Part shown: piece after piece, positions 45,406 to 54,741 of the stretch
How positions within the stretch are numbered: position 1 is the stretch's first letter
How the letters are laid out: each line of letters starts with the position of its first letter
Assembly: GCA_019721035.1 (NCBI GenBank)
Contig: JAHEAA010000013.1
Location: forward strand, 1-62,062
DNA length: 62,062 bases
Direction: 5' to 3'
Source: Candidatus Sysuiplasma acidicola
Lineage (GTDB): Archaea; Thermoplasmatota; Thermoplasmata; Sysuiplasmatales; Sysuiplasmataceae
The notes under the pieces: generated by a model
What the model was told of the DNA's origin: nothing
Database searches by the model: none
The model's input: only the letters and a program-made list of their open reading frames with translations
Made by a program: the position numbers and the translations under genes

Positions 45406-46779
45406 TCACAGTTTCTTGAGCGACTGGACGAGTCTGCCTACTGTCTCCTGCGCATCTCCGTACAGCAGCTTGGCGTTATCTGCATAGAAGAGTTCATTCT
45501 CAATGCCCGAGAAACCCTTTCCCTGCCCCCTCTTCAGTATAATCACGTTCTTTGCCTTGTCGACATCGAGTATAGGCATACCGAACAGCGGGCTGCCCTG
45601 TCTCCTTGCAGCTGGATTGACAACGTCGTTTGCACCAATCACGAGCACGACATCGGTATTGGGAAATTCCTGATTAATCTCATCCCTGTCGAACAGACGG
45701 TCATACGGGACGCCGGCCTCTGCGAGAAGGACATTCATGTGACCAGGCATTCTTCCGGCGACAGGGTGTATGGCAAACTTGACTGTAACTCCCCTTGATT
45801 CCAGCTGGTCCGTGAGTTCCTTGACCTTCTGCTGTGCCTGCGCGACTGCCATACCATATCCCGGTGCAATAATCACGCTGTTCGCGTATGCTAGCATCAC
45901 AGCGACATCGTCGGCCTCAATGGGCTTGAGTGAGCCCGCTATGTTCACACCCTCTTCCTCCTTTGCGCCGAACGCTCCGAAGAGTATGTTTGAAACAGAT
46001 CTGTTCATCGCCTTCGCCATAATCAGCGTGAGCATTGAGCCTGCCGCGCCTACGAGTGTGCCGGCGATGACCATCGCGAAATTCTCTAGCGCGAAACCGT
46101 CTAGGGCGACTGCAAGACCAGTGAGAGCGTTAAAGAGCGATATCACCACGGGCATGTCTGCTCCGCCGATCGGCAGGGTCATAAGGAAACCGTATCCGAT
46201 TGCGAGAATGAAGAACGGCAGAAGCGGCTGAAATGCGCCGTGAACAACTGCAGGATCAATGACGAGAGCCCCCATTACGAAGGCTACAATCAGCACGAGT
46301 ATGTTTGTCGGCTGCTGCAATGGATAGGTTATCGGCCTCTGTTTGATCCATCCCTGAAGTTTCAGGAATGCCACAACACTGCCTGCGATAGATATGCCTC
46401 CAATCAATGCGCCGGCCACGGAAAGAGCTGCGAAGGCAGGGTTTGTGGTGATTCTGAGCAGTTCCACTGCCGCTATGGCGCCAGCGGAACCTCCACCCAT
46501 GCCGTTGTAAATGGCGACCATCTGCGGCATATCGGTCATTGCAACCTTCTTGGCTGCAAACCAGCCAAGACCGCCGCCGATCAGCATAGCTATTACCATC
46601 AGCGGAAGATTGCGCATTCCCGGCATGAAAAATGTGACAAGTATCGCGACAAGCATTGCGCCGCCTGCCCAGACGATGCCGCTTCTTGCGGTGAGTGGAT
46701 GGCTCATTCTGTGCAGACCGACGATGAAGAAAAAGACGGCGATGATGTAAACCGGATCGAATATATCGAACATATTCAT
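45406..46779 (-). CDS. pntB: NAD(P) transhydrogenase subunit beta
   Basis: Membrane subunit (457 aa, about nine helices) of the proton-translocating transhydrogenase, with a C-terminal NADP(H)-binding domain III. The latter contains GYGMAVAQAQQKVKEL, HPVAGRMPGHMNVLLAEA and VIGANDVVNPAA. It couples hydride transfer between NADH and NADP to proton flow. It overlaps the upstream gene by 4 nt. Confidence 0.95.
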   Translation of the reverse strand: MNMFDIFDPVYIIAVFFFIVGLHRMSHPLTARSGIVWAGGAMLVAILVTFFMPGMRNLPLMVIAMLIGGGLGWFAAKKVAMTDMPQMVAIYNGMGGGSAGAIAAVELLRITTNPAFAALSVAGALIGGISIAGSVVAFLKLQGWIKQRPITYPLQQPTNILVLIVAFVMGALVIDPAVVHGAFQPLLPFFILAIGYGFLMTLPIGGADMPVVISLFNALTGLAVALDGFALENFAMVIAGTLVGAAGSMLTLIMAKAMNRSVSNILFGAFGAKEEEGVNIAGSLKPIEADDVAVMLAYANSVIIAPGYGMAVAQAQQKVKELTDQLESRGVTVKFAIHPVAGRMPGHMNVLLAEAGVPYDRLFDRDEINQEFPNTDVVLVIGANDVVNPAARRQGSPLFGMPILDVDKAKNVIILKRGQGKGFSGIENELFYADNAKLLYGDAQETVGRLVQSLKKL

Positions 46780-47078
46780 GCACCCTTCTTCTTTGATTTG
46801 TTCTTCTCGAACATCTGCAGTATGCGTTCTGTTACAACATATCCGCCTGTGACGTTGAGCGCACCCATGACGACTGCGATGAATCCTATTGCCTGCTCAA
46901 CAGGCGTAGTCGCATATCCGAGCGCAATCATTGCGCCGACGAGCACAACGCCATGGATAAAATTGGAACCTGACATCAGCGGCGTGTGCAGTATGACAGG
47001 AACGCGTGATATTACTTCATAACCGGCGAGAGAGGCCACCACAACTATATAGAGAGCAATCCAGAATTCCGATATCAC
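46776..47078 (-). CDS. pntA2: NAD(P) transhydrogenase subunit alpha, membrane part
   Basis: 100-residue membrane segment with three to four helices corresponding to the C-terminal domain of PntA, encoded separately as in Rhodospirillum-type three-gene systems. HTPLMSGSNFIHGVVLVGA carries the conserved histidine and serine region. It overlaps both neighbouring pnt genes by 4 nt. Confidence 0.92.
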   Translation of the reverse strand: MISEFWIALYIVVVASLAGYEVISRVPVILHTPLMSGSNFIHGVVLVGAMIALGYATTPVEQAIGFIAVVMGALNVTGGYVVTERILQMFEKNKSKKKGA

Positions 47079-48214
47079 TTCTTTCCCTCCACCATTTCTC
47101 TTGAAGAACTGTTCCTGATTTCTCCCTTGTGAACCAGAAGGCTGGCCGCGAGTATCTCATCGCTGAAATCCTCCACCAGTTTTCCGTCCTTATCAACAAG
47201 CAGGCCAAGGAATGCCTGAAGATTTTTCGAATACATCTGACTGGCATGATACGGAATCTGCCCGGGGAGATTTGAGGGACCTATGATTGAGACACCGTTT
47301 TCAACCACGGTCTCGTCCGGCTTCGTCAGTTCACAATTTCCTCCAGACTCTGCCGCTAGATCGATGATGACGGAACCGGGTCTCATGCTGAGCACCATCT
47401 CCTTCGTAACGAGCCTGGGAGCTTTTCTTCCGGGCACATTAGCCGTCGTTATAACTGCATCTGCCTGAGCAACGGCTTCTTTAACCATCGCCTCTTCCTG
47501 CTTCTTCTCCTCGGCCGTCAGCTCCCTGGCATAACCGCCGGAGCCTTCTGCATTAATCTGAAGTTCGAGAAATTTTGCACCAAGGCTGCGGACCTGTTCG
47601 CCGGCCGCACGCCTCACATCATATGCCTCAACCATTGCTCCGAGCCGCTTGGCCGTTGCAATAGCCATGAGCCCTGCGACACCGGCACCCAGAACAAGCA
47701 CCTTTGCGGGCCGTATAGTTCCGGCAGCGGTAGTGAGCATGGGGAAAAACTTGGGTGTGCTGCCAGCTGAAATCAGAGCAGCCTTGTAACCACCGACCGT
47801 TGCCTGGGATGAGAGGGCATCCATGCCCTGGGCACGCGTTATCCTCGGCACGAGTTCGAGGGAGAATGCGGTGATTCCCCTGTCTCTCATCGCCTTTATG
47901 CCTTCAACATTCTTGAAGGGGGCCATGAAACCCACTATTACTGCCCCCGGAGACATCATGGCAACGTCCGCTGCTGCTGGAGGCTGCACGACGGTCACAA
48001 TACTGGCTGCAGAAAGCAGATCTTTCCTTTTCTTGACAATCGTCGCTCCCGCCTTAACGTAATCCGCATCTTCGTAATAAGCAAGGGAGCCCGCTCCGGA
48101 TTCCACCGTAATCGAAAAACCAGATTTGGAAAGTCTGGCAGCGACGTCGGGAACAATTGAAACTCTCCTCTCACCCGGCGTCATCTCCTTCGGAACAGCA
48201 AGCATTACAGTCAT
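47075..48214 (-). CDS. pntA1: NAD(P) transhydrogenase subunit alpha, NAD-binding part
   Basis: Cytosolic domain I (379 aa) binding NAD(H), of the alanine dehydrogenase/PNT family. KEMTPGERRVSIVPD begins the N-domain; VLVLGAGVAGLMAIATAKRLGA is the Rossmann loop, and ADAVITTANVPGRKAPRLVT follows. It is first gene of the leftward pntA1-pntA2-pntB operon. Confidence 0.95.
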   Translation of the reverse strand: MTVMLAVPKEMTPGERRVSIVPDVAARLSKSGFSITVESGAGSLAYYEDADYVKAGATIVKKRKDLLSAASIVTVVQPPAAADVAMMSPGAVIVGFMAPFKNVEGIKAMRDRGITAFSLELVPRITRAQGMDALSSQATVGGYKAALISAGSTPKFFPMLTTAAGTIRPAKVLVLGAGVAGLMAIATAKRLGAMVEAYDVRRAAGEQVRSLGAKFLELQINAEGSGGYARELTAEEKKQEEAMVKEAVAQADAVITTANVPGRKAPRLVTKEMVLSMRPGSVIIDLAAESGGNCELTKPDETVVENGVSIIGPSNLPGQIPYHASQMYSKNLQAFLGLLVDKDGKLVEDFSDEILAASLLVHKGEIRNSSSREMVEGKK

Positions 48215-48521
48215 CTGTCTTACACCAGCCTAACGTCAAGTCACGAAAGTCTTGCTGTTTATATATCTTCGTGACCCTGTCAACTTTTGCTTGAAAAAGT
48301 TGACTTAAAGGCTTCCGTCAGCATCTTTGATAGAGTAGAGGTCTGACGTTACCGAGAACTCTACTCTATGGAATATCAACGAAAATTTGACAAGGTCTCT
48401 TCGTCAAAGGCCCTGTCACATTTTCATTGAAGTGCGTTGAAATATTCCGCCCCTCCAGATATTGGAGGATATGCCGGAGTGCATGGTGAACGTGTGTTTC
48501 GTGCGCCGTTTATCGTAGTGG
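48215..48521. other. pnt promoter region with stacked inverted repeats
   Basis: About 307 nt without a supported gene. The leftward TATA box GATATATAAA (48267-48258) lies between TCACGAA (48241-48247) and its complement TTCGTGA (48268-48274). Upstream are GTCAACTTTT (48279-48288) with AAAAGTTGAC (48295-48304), and TAGAGTAGAG (48331-48340) with CTCTACTCTA (48359-48368), all perfect. They may be operators for the transhydrogenase operon, or hairpins ending the tyrS transcript. Confidence 0.6.
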
Positions 48522-48719
48522 TCATCTGCGATGCTGCATCAGTATCTCCAAGCCGTCTTTGCCCATTGTTCGCAGCATTTTTACGGAAACACGGCGAAAA
48601 TATTGCAGAAACATGTATGTCCTGTCAGCATGTGCATCTGACACAGGTTCGTCGAACATGTTGAAACATTTCCTCAGAATTGGCAGATTCACGTGTGAAA
48701 CTACGAAATCGCGTGTCAC
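48522..48719 (-). CDS. small ORF coupled to tyrS, unknown
   Basis: 65-codon frame whose GTG start overlaps the tyrS stop codon by 4 nt (GTGA). The predicted product is basic and mostly helical, with two stretches of mixed hydrophobic and charged residues (LPILRKCFNMFDEP and RTYMFLQYFRRVSVKMLRTM). Tight coupling supports a real gene. No family is recognised and chance cannot be excluded. Confidence 0.45.
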   Translation of the reverse strand: MTRDFVVSHVNLPILRKCFNMFDEPVSDAHADRTYMFLQYFRRVSVKMLRTMGKDGLEILMQHRR

Positions 48720-49762
48720 CTTGTAATTTCAGAAATGTTCACCAGTTTCAGCAGCGAGGGATTGTCTGAGTAATGGGCGTGCAGCGGTTCCAGAACTTTC
48801 CAGAGCGCTTGAGCCGTGGAGGATTTCATATCCTTCGGGTGCAGCCTGCCGGAAACGTAATCTTCTTTGAGATGAGTGTAACTGTCGTAGTCGACGTCTC
48901 CGCCATACTTGCTCTCTCTTTTAACTTCGAGTTTTCCAACGTAAGGAAAGATGATGTATCTGCATATGTCGAGCACAGGATTGGCCACATCTTCGCGCGG
49001 GCAGAAAGCACCTGCAATTTTCCTTGCAACGTCTTCGCGACTATCGTGTATGAATATCGCGCTGTCCGGATCGCTCTTGGACATCTTGGAAACCGAATCC
49101 ATCCTGGAGGCACCTTTGAGACTGGAGAGAATCGGTGTGTGAAGAGCAATCGGTTTCTTCAGACCACGCGCCTCAGCCACTTCCCTCGCTAGCATATGAG
49201 CACGGCGCTGATCCATGCCGGCATAAGCCAGGTCAACGCGAAGCCTGAAGATGTCCGTCACCTGCATCAACGGATAAATTAGTTTGGAAGAATCCATCTC
49301 GGCCTCATCCTCGCTCCTACCCATGATGGTCATGGCCCTTTTCAATCTGGACAAGGTGAGCGATTTTGCATTGCGTATGAGATCTGCCCAGTACTCATTA
49401 TCACCGATGAGTTCTGATGCATAGACAAAGGAAAGACCCCCTCTGTTGTCAGCTCCGAACGAGAAGGCATCCTGCATGTATTTTCCGCAATCCCTTATTC
49501 TTTCCAGTTTACCGCCGAGTTTGTCATTGATGTATGCGTGCCAGTCCGCAAGCAGAATCGTGACTTCGAAGCCTGCATCGAGCAGGAGGTTTATCATCCT
49601 TGAAGTAATGAAGAAACTTCCAACATGAAGATATCCAGAAGGTTCAAAACCAATATATGCCCTTGGCCGCTCTTTGCTTTCAAGCAGTTCCTTGAGCTCC
49701 GCCTCTGCAACAATCTCTTGGGCATAATCCAGTATGTTGGTTATGCTCTCTTCCCTGCTCAT
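48716..49762 (-). CDS. tyrS: tyrosyl-tRNA synthetase
   Basis: Class Ic synthetase (348 aa), archaeal type without the bacterial S4 domain. GYLHVGS is the HIGH-type motif near residue 43, and VSKMSKSDPDSAIF carries KMSKS. The tyrosine-recognition segment LMQVTDIFRLRVDLAYAGMDQRR is intact. Confidence 0.96.
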   Translation of the reverse strand: MSREESITNILDYAQEIVAEAELKELLESKERPRAYIGFEPSGYLHVGSFFITSRMINLLLDAGFEVTILLADWHAYINDKLGGKLERIRDCGKYMQDAFSFGADNRGGLSFVYASELIGDNEYWADLIRNAKSLTLSRLKRAMTIMGRSEDEAEMDSSKLIYPLMQVTDIFRLRVDLAYAGMDQRRAHMLAREVAEARGLKKPIALHTPILSSLKGASRMDSVSKMSKSDPDSAIFIHDSREDVARKIAGAFCPREDVANPVLDICRYIIFPYVGKLEVKRESKYGGDVDYDSYTHLKEDYVSGRLHPKDMKSSTAQALWKVLEPLHAHYSDNPSLLKLVNISEITR

Positions 49763-49883
49763 CTGCTGCCGCTATCGTTTGACTGTGTAAATAATTTTGC
49801 AGGCATTCAACTGAAAAATTCTTTGTTGTCTTGACGCCATGAGTGTTGCGCATGCAGGCCAGAGTCCCACAGGTTCATGGGCA

Positions 49884-49919
49884 AATTTTATTACTGCAGC
49901 CTTGTTAGTCGTTGATGTA
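49884..49919 (+). promoter_or_regulatory. TATA promoter of RaSEA gene
   Basis: AATTTTATTA at 49884-49893 lies 26-35 nt before ATG 49919, consistent with leaderless transcription. Confidence 0.55.
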
Positions 49920-51028
49920 TGGCATCATTGCAGCAGGCTGGATATGGCACTGCACTTTCGCAGCCCTTGCTGCGCCGCTTGAGAGAAGCTGGAACGCGCG
50001 AACGTTCCAGAGCAAAGAGAGATCTCGATCCTTACAGCTATGTTTCATGCTGGACAGAGGAGGAGTCCATAAACGGCGAGGACTGTAAGGCACTCGTTGT
50101 GATATTAGCCACCCGAGGATGCTCGTGGGCGATAAGATCGGGCTGCAGCATGTGCGGCTATACTAATGAGTCCGCCTCCACAGCCACTGAAGAGAGCATC
50201 TGGCAACAGTACTTGAGTGCCCTCAAGAACCTCAGTGACCAAAAAGTGCTGAAGATATACACGTCCGGCAGCTTCCTGGATACATTTGAAATTTCGACGG
50301 CTTTGAGGAAAAGGATACTGGAAGACGCCTCCTCCAGGGTTGAACGTATCGTCATTGAAACCAGACATGAATACATCACATCGACGACGCTCGGCCACAT
50401 TGCAGACTTCAGTGACAGAATCATGCTGGCTGTAGGACTCGAAAGTGCAAACGACATGGTCCTCAACTATTCGGTCAACAAACCATCCAATTTTTCTCAT
50501 TTCGTGAGGACCTCGGGACTCGCGAACTCGATGGGTTTCAAGATCAAGAGTTATCTGATGCTCAAACCACCCTTTGTCTCCGAGGCAGATGCCATAGATG
50601 ATGCCGTGAGGACGATACAACTGGTTTCGCCTTATTCACACACTGTTTCCGTCAACCCCACGAACATACAGAAAGATACTGTAGTAGAACTTCTCTGGAA
50701 GAGGGGGGCATACAGACCTCCATGGCTCTGGAGCGTCGTCGAAGTGCTGCGCCGATCGGCAGACGCCGGAATCCGTGTTATGAGCAAACCAACAGGTGCA
50801 GGCACTGTAAGAGGATCTCACAATTGCGGGAGATGCGACAAACGCGTGCTTGATGCAATCGCCGATTTTTCAAGACATCAGGACGCATCCGCGCTTGGGA
50901 AACTCGATTGCCGATGCAGAAACGTGTGGCATGAAGAACTGAAACTCTCGAATCTGGGATCGTTCTACACAGAACAGGACTACAGGCTAGATGCCGGTCA
51001 GAGCGGTGATGAATGTGCAGGAATATGA
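49919..51028 (+). CDS. archaeosine biosynthesis radical SAM protein RaSEA
   Basis: Radical SAM protein (369 aa) of the COG1244 family that acts with ArcS to convert preQ0-lysine to archaeosine at position 15 of archaeal tRNA. The cluster motif is C68-x7-C76-x2-C79 (RGCSWAIRSGCSMCGY), the unusual spacing of this family. RIVIETRHEY and LAVGLESAND follow as the barrel core. A C-terminal cysteine group (CGRCDKRV, CRC) is also typical. The 3' end overlaps the next gene by 20 nt. Confidence 0.9.
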   Translation: MASLQQAGYGTALSQPLLRRLREAGTRERSRAKRDLDPYSYVSCWTEEESINGEDCKALVVILATRGCSWAIRSGCSMCGYTNESASTATEESIWQQYLSALKNLSDQKVLKIYTSGSFLDTFEISTALRKRILEDASSRVERIVIETRHEYITSTTLGHIADFSDRIMLAVGLESANDMVLNYSVNKPSNFSHFVRTSGLANSMGFKIKSYLMLKPPFVSEADAIDDAVRTIQLVSPYSHTVSVNPTNIQKDTVVELLWKRGAYRPPWLWSVVEVLRRSADAGIRVMSKPTGAGTVRGSHNCGRCDKRVLDAIADFSRHQDASALGKLDCRCRNVWHEELKLSNLGSFYTEQDYRLDAGQSGDECAGI

Positions 51029-51323
51029 AATAAAGAGAAAACTCAAGTCTGGAACAACACTGAAGACAATAGCCGAGGCAATGCAGAAAGAATTCGGAAG
51101 ATCCGAGGAGAAGGATGGACACGTACTGACATCATTTGGAGCGTTGAAGAGGCTCGAGTGCTGGCTTGGTGAGAAGGGACGCCTTTGTCTGGAAACTGAA
51201 AGCAATACCGATGTAAGCAATGATATAGCATCAGACACAATTGCAAGATATAACAGATTCCTGGAAAATACGACGGGCTACACTTCAAAGGAAAGAAGGA
51301 AGAAAGCGATGAAGAGCAAGTGA
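51009..51323 (+). CDS. conserved hypothetical, coupled to RaSEA
   Basis: 104-residue basic protein with no membrane segment. YEIKRKLKSGTTLKTIAEAMQKEFG looks like an alpha/beta or helix-turn region, and GALKRLECWLGEKGRLCLETES like a strand pair; the tail is lysine-rich. It may belong to a small Thermoplasmata family (DUF5611-like) but I cannot confirm this. ATG 51009 has AGCGGTG immediately upstream; ATG 50991 is in frame. The overlap with the RaSEA gene implies co-translation. Confidence 0.7.
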   Translation: MNVQEYEIKRKLKSGTTLKTIAEAMQKEFGRSEEKDGHVLTSFGALKRLECWLGEKGRLCLETESNTDVSNDIASDTIARYNRFLENTTGYTSKERRKKAMKSK

Positions 51324-51382
51324 TGCAAATTACCTGTGTGAGTTGATGGTGATAAAAAGATGATCGAATGGAAGGTATCGCA

Positions 51383-52657
51383 ATGGTGAAACTGAGCTCA
51401 GTAAGGGCGTATCAGATACTCGACTCGAGAGGAAACCCCACTGTTCAGGCGACCGTTTCCGCAGGCAAGGAGGAGTTTATTGCCCAGGTTCCCTCAGGTG
51501 CCAGCACAGGAAAACACGAAGCGCTGGAACTCAGGGACGGCGACAAAGAATTCGGCGGAAAAGGTGTGCTGAAGGCAGTGTCAAACGTCAACGATGCCAT
51601 AGCGGGGACAATTTATGGAAAAGAATTTTCCGGCCTCAGGGAGATTGACAGTGCAATGATCGTGCTCGACGGGACGCCGAACAAATCGTCACTGGGTGCA
51701 AATGCCATACTCGGCGTTTCCATGGCTACTGCAAGACTCATCTCATCGATGAACAGTTCAGAGCTTTTCGAATACCTTTCCTCGTTCTCCGGCCGAAAGC
51801 CCATAATGCCCGTGCCCTTTTTGAATATCATCAACGGCGGTGTTCACGCGGGAGGAGAACTTGCAGTGCAGGAATTCTTCGTGGTGCCATCTGGTTTTGC
51901 CAGATTCTCCGACGCACTGAGATGCGCATCTGAAATATACCAGCAGCTGAAGACACATCTGAAGAAAAAGTTCGGTCCGTTCGCCGTGAACATCGGAGAT
52001 GAAGGAGGCTTTGTGCCTCCCGTTTCAAAAACTGCTGACGCACTTGATGCGATCATGGCCGCCGTGACTGAGGCGGGATATTCGCCCGGCAGGGAGGTCC
52101 ATCTCGCAATAGATGCCGCAGCCTCCGAATTCTACAGAAAAGGAAAATATCAAATAGATGGCATGGAGCTCGCTCCGTCCGAACTTTCAGATCATTATCT
52201 TTCACTGGCATCCGGATATCCGCTTATTTCTATCGAGGATCCATTCGATGAGGATGCTTTTGACGATTTTGCCAGCTTCCAGGCAGCGGCTGGCAACAAA
52301 CTTCAGATCGTTGGAGATGACCTGTATGTAACCAACGCAGCCAGGATCAGGATGGGCATCGAGAAAAAGTGCACCAATGCAGTTCTGATTAAACTGAATC
52401 AGATAGGGACCGTATCGGAGACGGTCGACAGCACGCTGCTGGCCATGGGCGCAGGCATGAATACTGTCGTCAGCCACAGATCCGGGGAGACCGCCGACGA
52501 TTTCATTGCAGACCTCGCGGTTGGACTTGGTACTGGCCAGATTAAGACAGGGGCACCCGCCAGGGGAGAGCGCATTATAAAATACAACAGATTGCTGGAA
52601 ATTGAGAGAAAATACCCGGAAATCGGCTTTGCCGGGCATTCCGTGTTCCGGCACTGA
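51383..52657 (+). CDS. eno: enolase
   Basis: Converts 2-phosphoglycerate to phosphoenolpyruvate (424 aa). ILDSRGNPT, SGASTGKHEALELRDGD, GDEGGFVPP, the metal ligands in SIEDPFDEDAF and GDDLYVTN, catalytic lysine in LIKLNQIGT and SHRSGETAD are all present. ATG 51383 is preceded by AAGGT at a good distance; ATG 51368 is an in-frame alternative. With Pgi/Pmi, PFK and aldolase in the window it supports an Embden-Meyerhof-type or gluconeogenic pathway. Confidence 0.96.
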   Translation: MVKLSSVRAYQILDSRGNPTVQATVSAGKEEFIAQVPSGASTGKHEALELRDGDKEFGGKGVLKAVSNVNDAIAGTIYGKEFSGLREIDSAMIVLDGTPNKSSLGANAILGVSMATARLISSMNSSELFEYLSSFSGRKPIMPVPFLNIINGGVHAGGELAVQEFFVVPSGFARFSDALRCASEIYQQLKTHLKKKFGPFAVNIGDEGGFVPPVSKTADALDAIMAAVTEAGYSPGREVHLAIDAAASEFYRKGKYQIDGMELAPSELSDHYLSLASGYPLISIEDPFDEDAFDDFASFQAAAGNKLQIVGDDLYVTNAARIRMGIEKKCTNAVLIKLNQIGTVSETVDSTLLAMGAGMNTVVSHRSGETADDFIADLAVGLGTGQIKTGAPARGERIIKYNRLLEIERKYPEIGFAGHSVFRH

Positions 52658-52796
52658 TGCTCCGCCATCGGAGAGAACCAACGCAGCTACACCTCAACAT
52701 ATTATCAACATCAATAATCGCATTGAACCTTGTTTATATAATCCAGCAGTTAGCCAGTACTGCACTCTAAGACAGAATACCAACAAGGTGATCGGG

Positions 52797-53321
52797 ATGG
52801 ATAGCGTTGCAGTGAGCGACGAGCAGAGCGAAATGGAGCAGCTGGCTTCCAAGCCTGGCGACATTTACGTCCTCAGATTCAGACACACAGAAGAGGCAAT
52901 CGGTTTCATCGAATCTTCCATCCCCTGCGACATGCCGTTTATTTCTATAAGCAGGACGTATCCGGAGAAAATACGATCCCTATCGACATTCATCAATTCA
53001 CAGTACTACTGGCTGACAAACATGGTTGGGGAAGGAAAGATGGCTCCTGCTTCACTCGGTCGCCTAGTTTCAATGGTGAAACATGCTGCCGACTCGGGAA
53101 GGAAATTTACGCTATTTCTTGACGGCATCGAATACCTGATTGCTGAAAATGATTTCAATCTCGTTCTCAGATGCGTAAACCAGATTGGCGACATAATACT
53201 GAGCTGCGGTTGCAGCATGTTCATAAATGTGGACCCGAATGCACTCACCACAAAGGAGCTTGCGATGCTAGAAAGGACGTGCGGAGCCAAGACAACAGAC
53301 CATTTGGACAGAGCGGTATGA
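52797..53321 (+). CDS. DUF835-like protein
   Basis: 174-residue soluble protein with a RecA/KaiC-like layout but no P-loop. FISISRTYPEKIRSL, YYWLTN and KFTLFLDGIEYLIAENDF followed by VDPNALTTKELAML match the pattern of archaeal DUF835 proteins, which often accompany signalling domains. Here it stands alone. ATG 52797 has AAGGTGATCGGG upstream, and a TATA-like TTTATATAA lies near 52733. Its function is unknown. Confidence 0.75.
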   Translation: MDSVAVSDEQSEMEQLASKPGDIYVLRFRHTEEAIGFIESSIPCDMPFISISRTYPEKIRSLSTFINSQYYWLTNMVGEGKMAPASLGRLVSMVKHAADSGRKFTLFLDGIEYLIAENDFNLVLRCVNQIGDIILSCGCSMFINVDPNALTTKELAMLERTCGAKTTDHLDRAV

Positions 53322-53353
53322 TGGTGCTGGCTCTCGCTTCTGCATCGAGTAGT

Positions 53354-54574
53354 TCAATGCTGGGGGTTCGCTGCTGCCTCGAAACCGAACAGACCAAAGG
53401 CAGCACACATGAGCCTGAAGTCTGCTCTGCCCTCCTTGCCTGAGAATGCACCCTTCCTGCGAGCCGCACTGGTGAGTATGCCCGCAGCGCGACCTGTATC
53501 CATATTGTTTTTCAGTGCATCCATGAAATCGTGCCACAGTGCAGTGGCGTCTGCCGCCTCCTCAGGCATCACGTCTCGTTCTCCAGACATCAGGTCTCCG
53601 GCCATACCGCACTTCCTGAGTCTGGATGCGGCATTTTCCCACTCACGGAGTGAGTCATAACTGAATTCGATGTTCTTCCTGAAATGGGATGAGAGCATGT
53701 AGAGTCTCAGTGCCTCGGGAGTGAATTCCGAGAGCAGCGTTCTTGTTGCAATGAAATTGCTGGCAGATTTAGACATCTTGTCCTGTTGAACCGTAACAAA
53801 GGCATTATGCACGTAGTGGGTAGCAAATTCCACACGACAATAGGCGTTGGAAAGAACCGAACCTACTTCATGATGCGGAAAGATCAGATCGTTTCCTCCG
53901 CCCTGGATATCCAGTTCGCATCCGAACACCTTGTGAACCATAGAAAAACACTCAAGATTCCATGAAGGGCGTCCGCCAGGGGCATACGGATTCAACGGGT
54001 CAAACTTGCCGAGCCAAATAGTGAAATCCTCCTTTTTCTCCTTCACAAAGGGGAATGTATCCGCCTCACTTCCGCATATGAGGTTGTCCAACCTGTTGTG
54101 TAAAAGAGCTCCGAATCCTCCTCCTTTTTCTGCCCTGAAATACACGTTTTCGCCAGCATTGTAAACAAGGCCTCGATCAAAGAAGCTGCATGTTATACGA
54201 TGCATCAGATCCTGTTCATCTGAAGCCCAGACATAAGTGTCAGGCTGAATAACATTCAAGCTCCCCATGTCCTGGATGAACTCGTGTGCATACCTTTTGG
54301 ATACCGAAGCCGGGCTTGTTCCCTCTTTCTTTGCTTTCCTGTCTATCTTCTCATCAACGTCAGAAAAATTCTGAAGATGCCGTACATTGTATCCATCTAG
54401 GAGCAGTGTTCTTTTGAGCGCGTCAAAGAAGATATAGCTCCGCGCATGGCCAATGTGGGGAGAATCATACACCGTTGGACCGCAGATGTACATATTGATA
54501 TTTCGGGGATTCAATCCCCTGCCTTTAACATCATCTTCCTTCCGCGTCAGTGAATTATATATCCTTACGGTCAA
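53354..54574 (-). CDS. cysS: cysteinyl-tRNA synthetase
   Basis: Class Ia synthetase (406 aa). PHIGHARSY (HIGH at 40-43), the zinc-site pieces MYICGPTVYD and SWNLECFSM, and KMSKSASNF are present. It is shorter than bacterial CysRS because the C-terminal anticodon region is reduced. TTG 54574 is preferred: GGGAAGT lies six nt upstream and TATA-like CTTTAATAT at 54610-54618 would start transcription near 54588. The more distal ATG at 54628 lies upstream of that box. The family N-terminus (VRIYNSLTRK) also begins at this point. Confidence 0.93.
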   Translation of the reverse strand: MTVRIYNSLTRKEDDVKGRGLNPRNINMYICGPTVYDSPHIGHARSYIFFDALKRTLLLDGYNVRHLQNFSDVDEKIDRKAKKEGTSPASVSKRYAHEFIQDMGSLNVIQPDTYVWASDEQDLMHRITCSFFDRGLVYNAGENVYFRAEKGGGFGALLHNRLDNLICGSEADTFPFVKEKKEDFTIWLGKFDPLNPYAPGGRPSWNLECFSMVHKVFGCELDIQGGGNDLIFPHHEVGSVLSNAYCRVEFATHYVHNAFVTVQQDKMSKSASNFIATRTLLSEFTPEALRLYMLSSHFRKNIEFSYDSLREWENAASRLRKCGMAGDLMSGERDVMPEEAADATALWHDFMDALKNNMDTGRAAGILTSAARRKGAFSGKEGRADFRLMCAAFGLFGFEAAANPQH

Positions 54575-54741
54575 ACCGTTACTTCCCTGTCTTCGACTAT
54601 CGTGACCGGATATTAAAGATTCGTCCATCCGCAGTCAAGAATGCAAACACCTGGCTACTGAGACCGGCAATATTGGAAACCGAAAGCCTGTTATAGACGG
54701 GTCAATCCATCACACTGGACTGATTTGGAAGAACGGATGAT

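Noticed and set aside
48331-48368. TAGAGTAGAG/CTCTACTCTA considered as part of a CRISPR or transposon end
   Set aside because: Only one copy of the repeat pair, no regular spacers and no transposase nearby.
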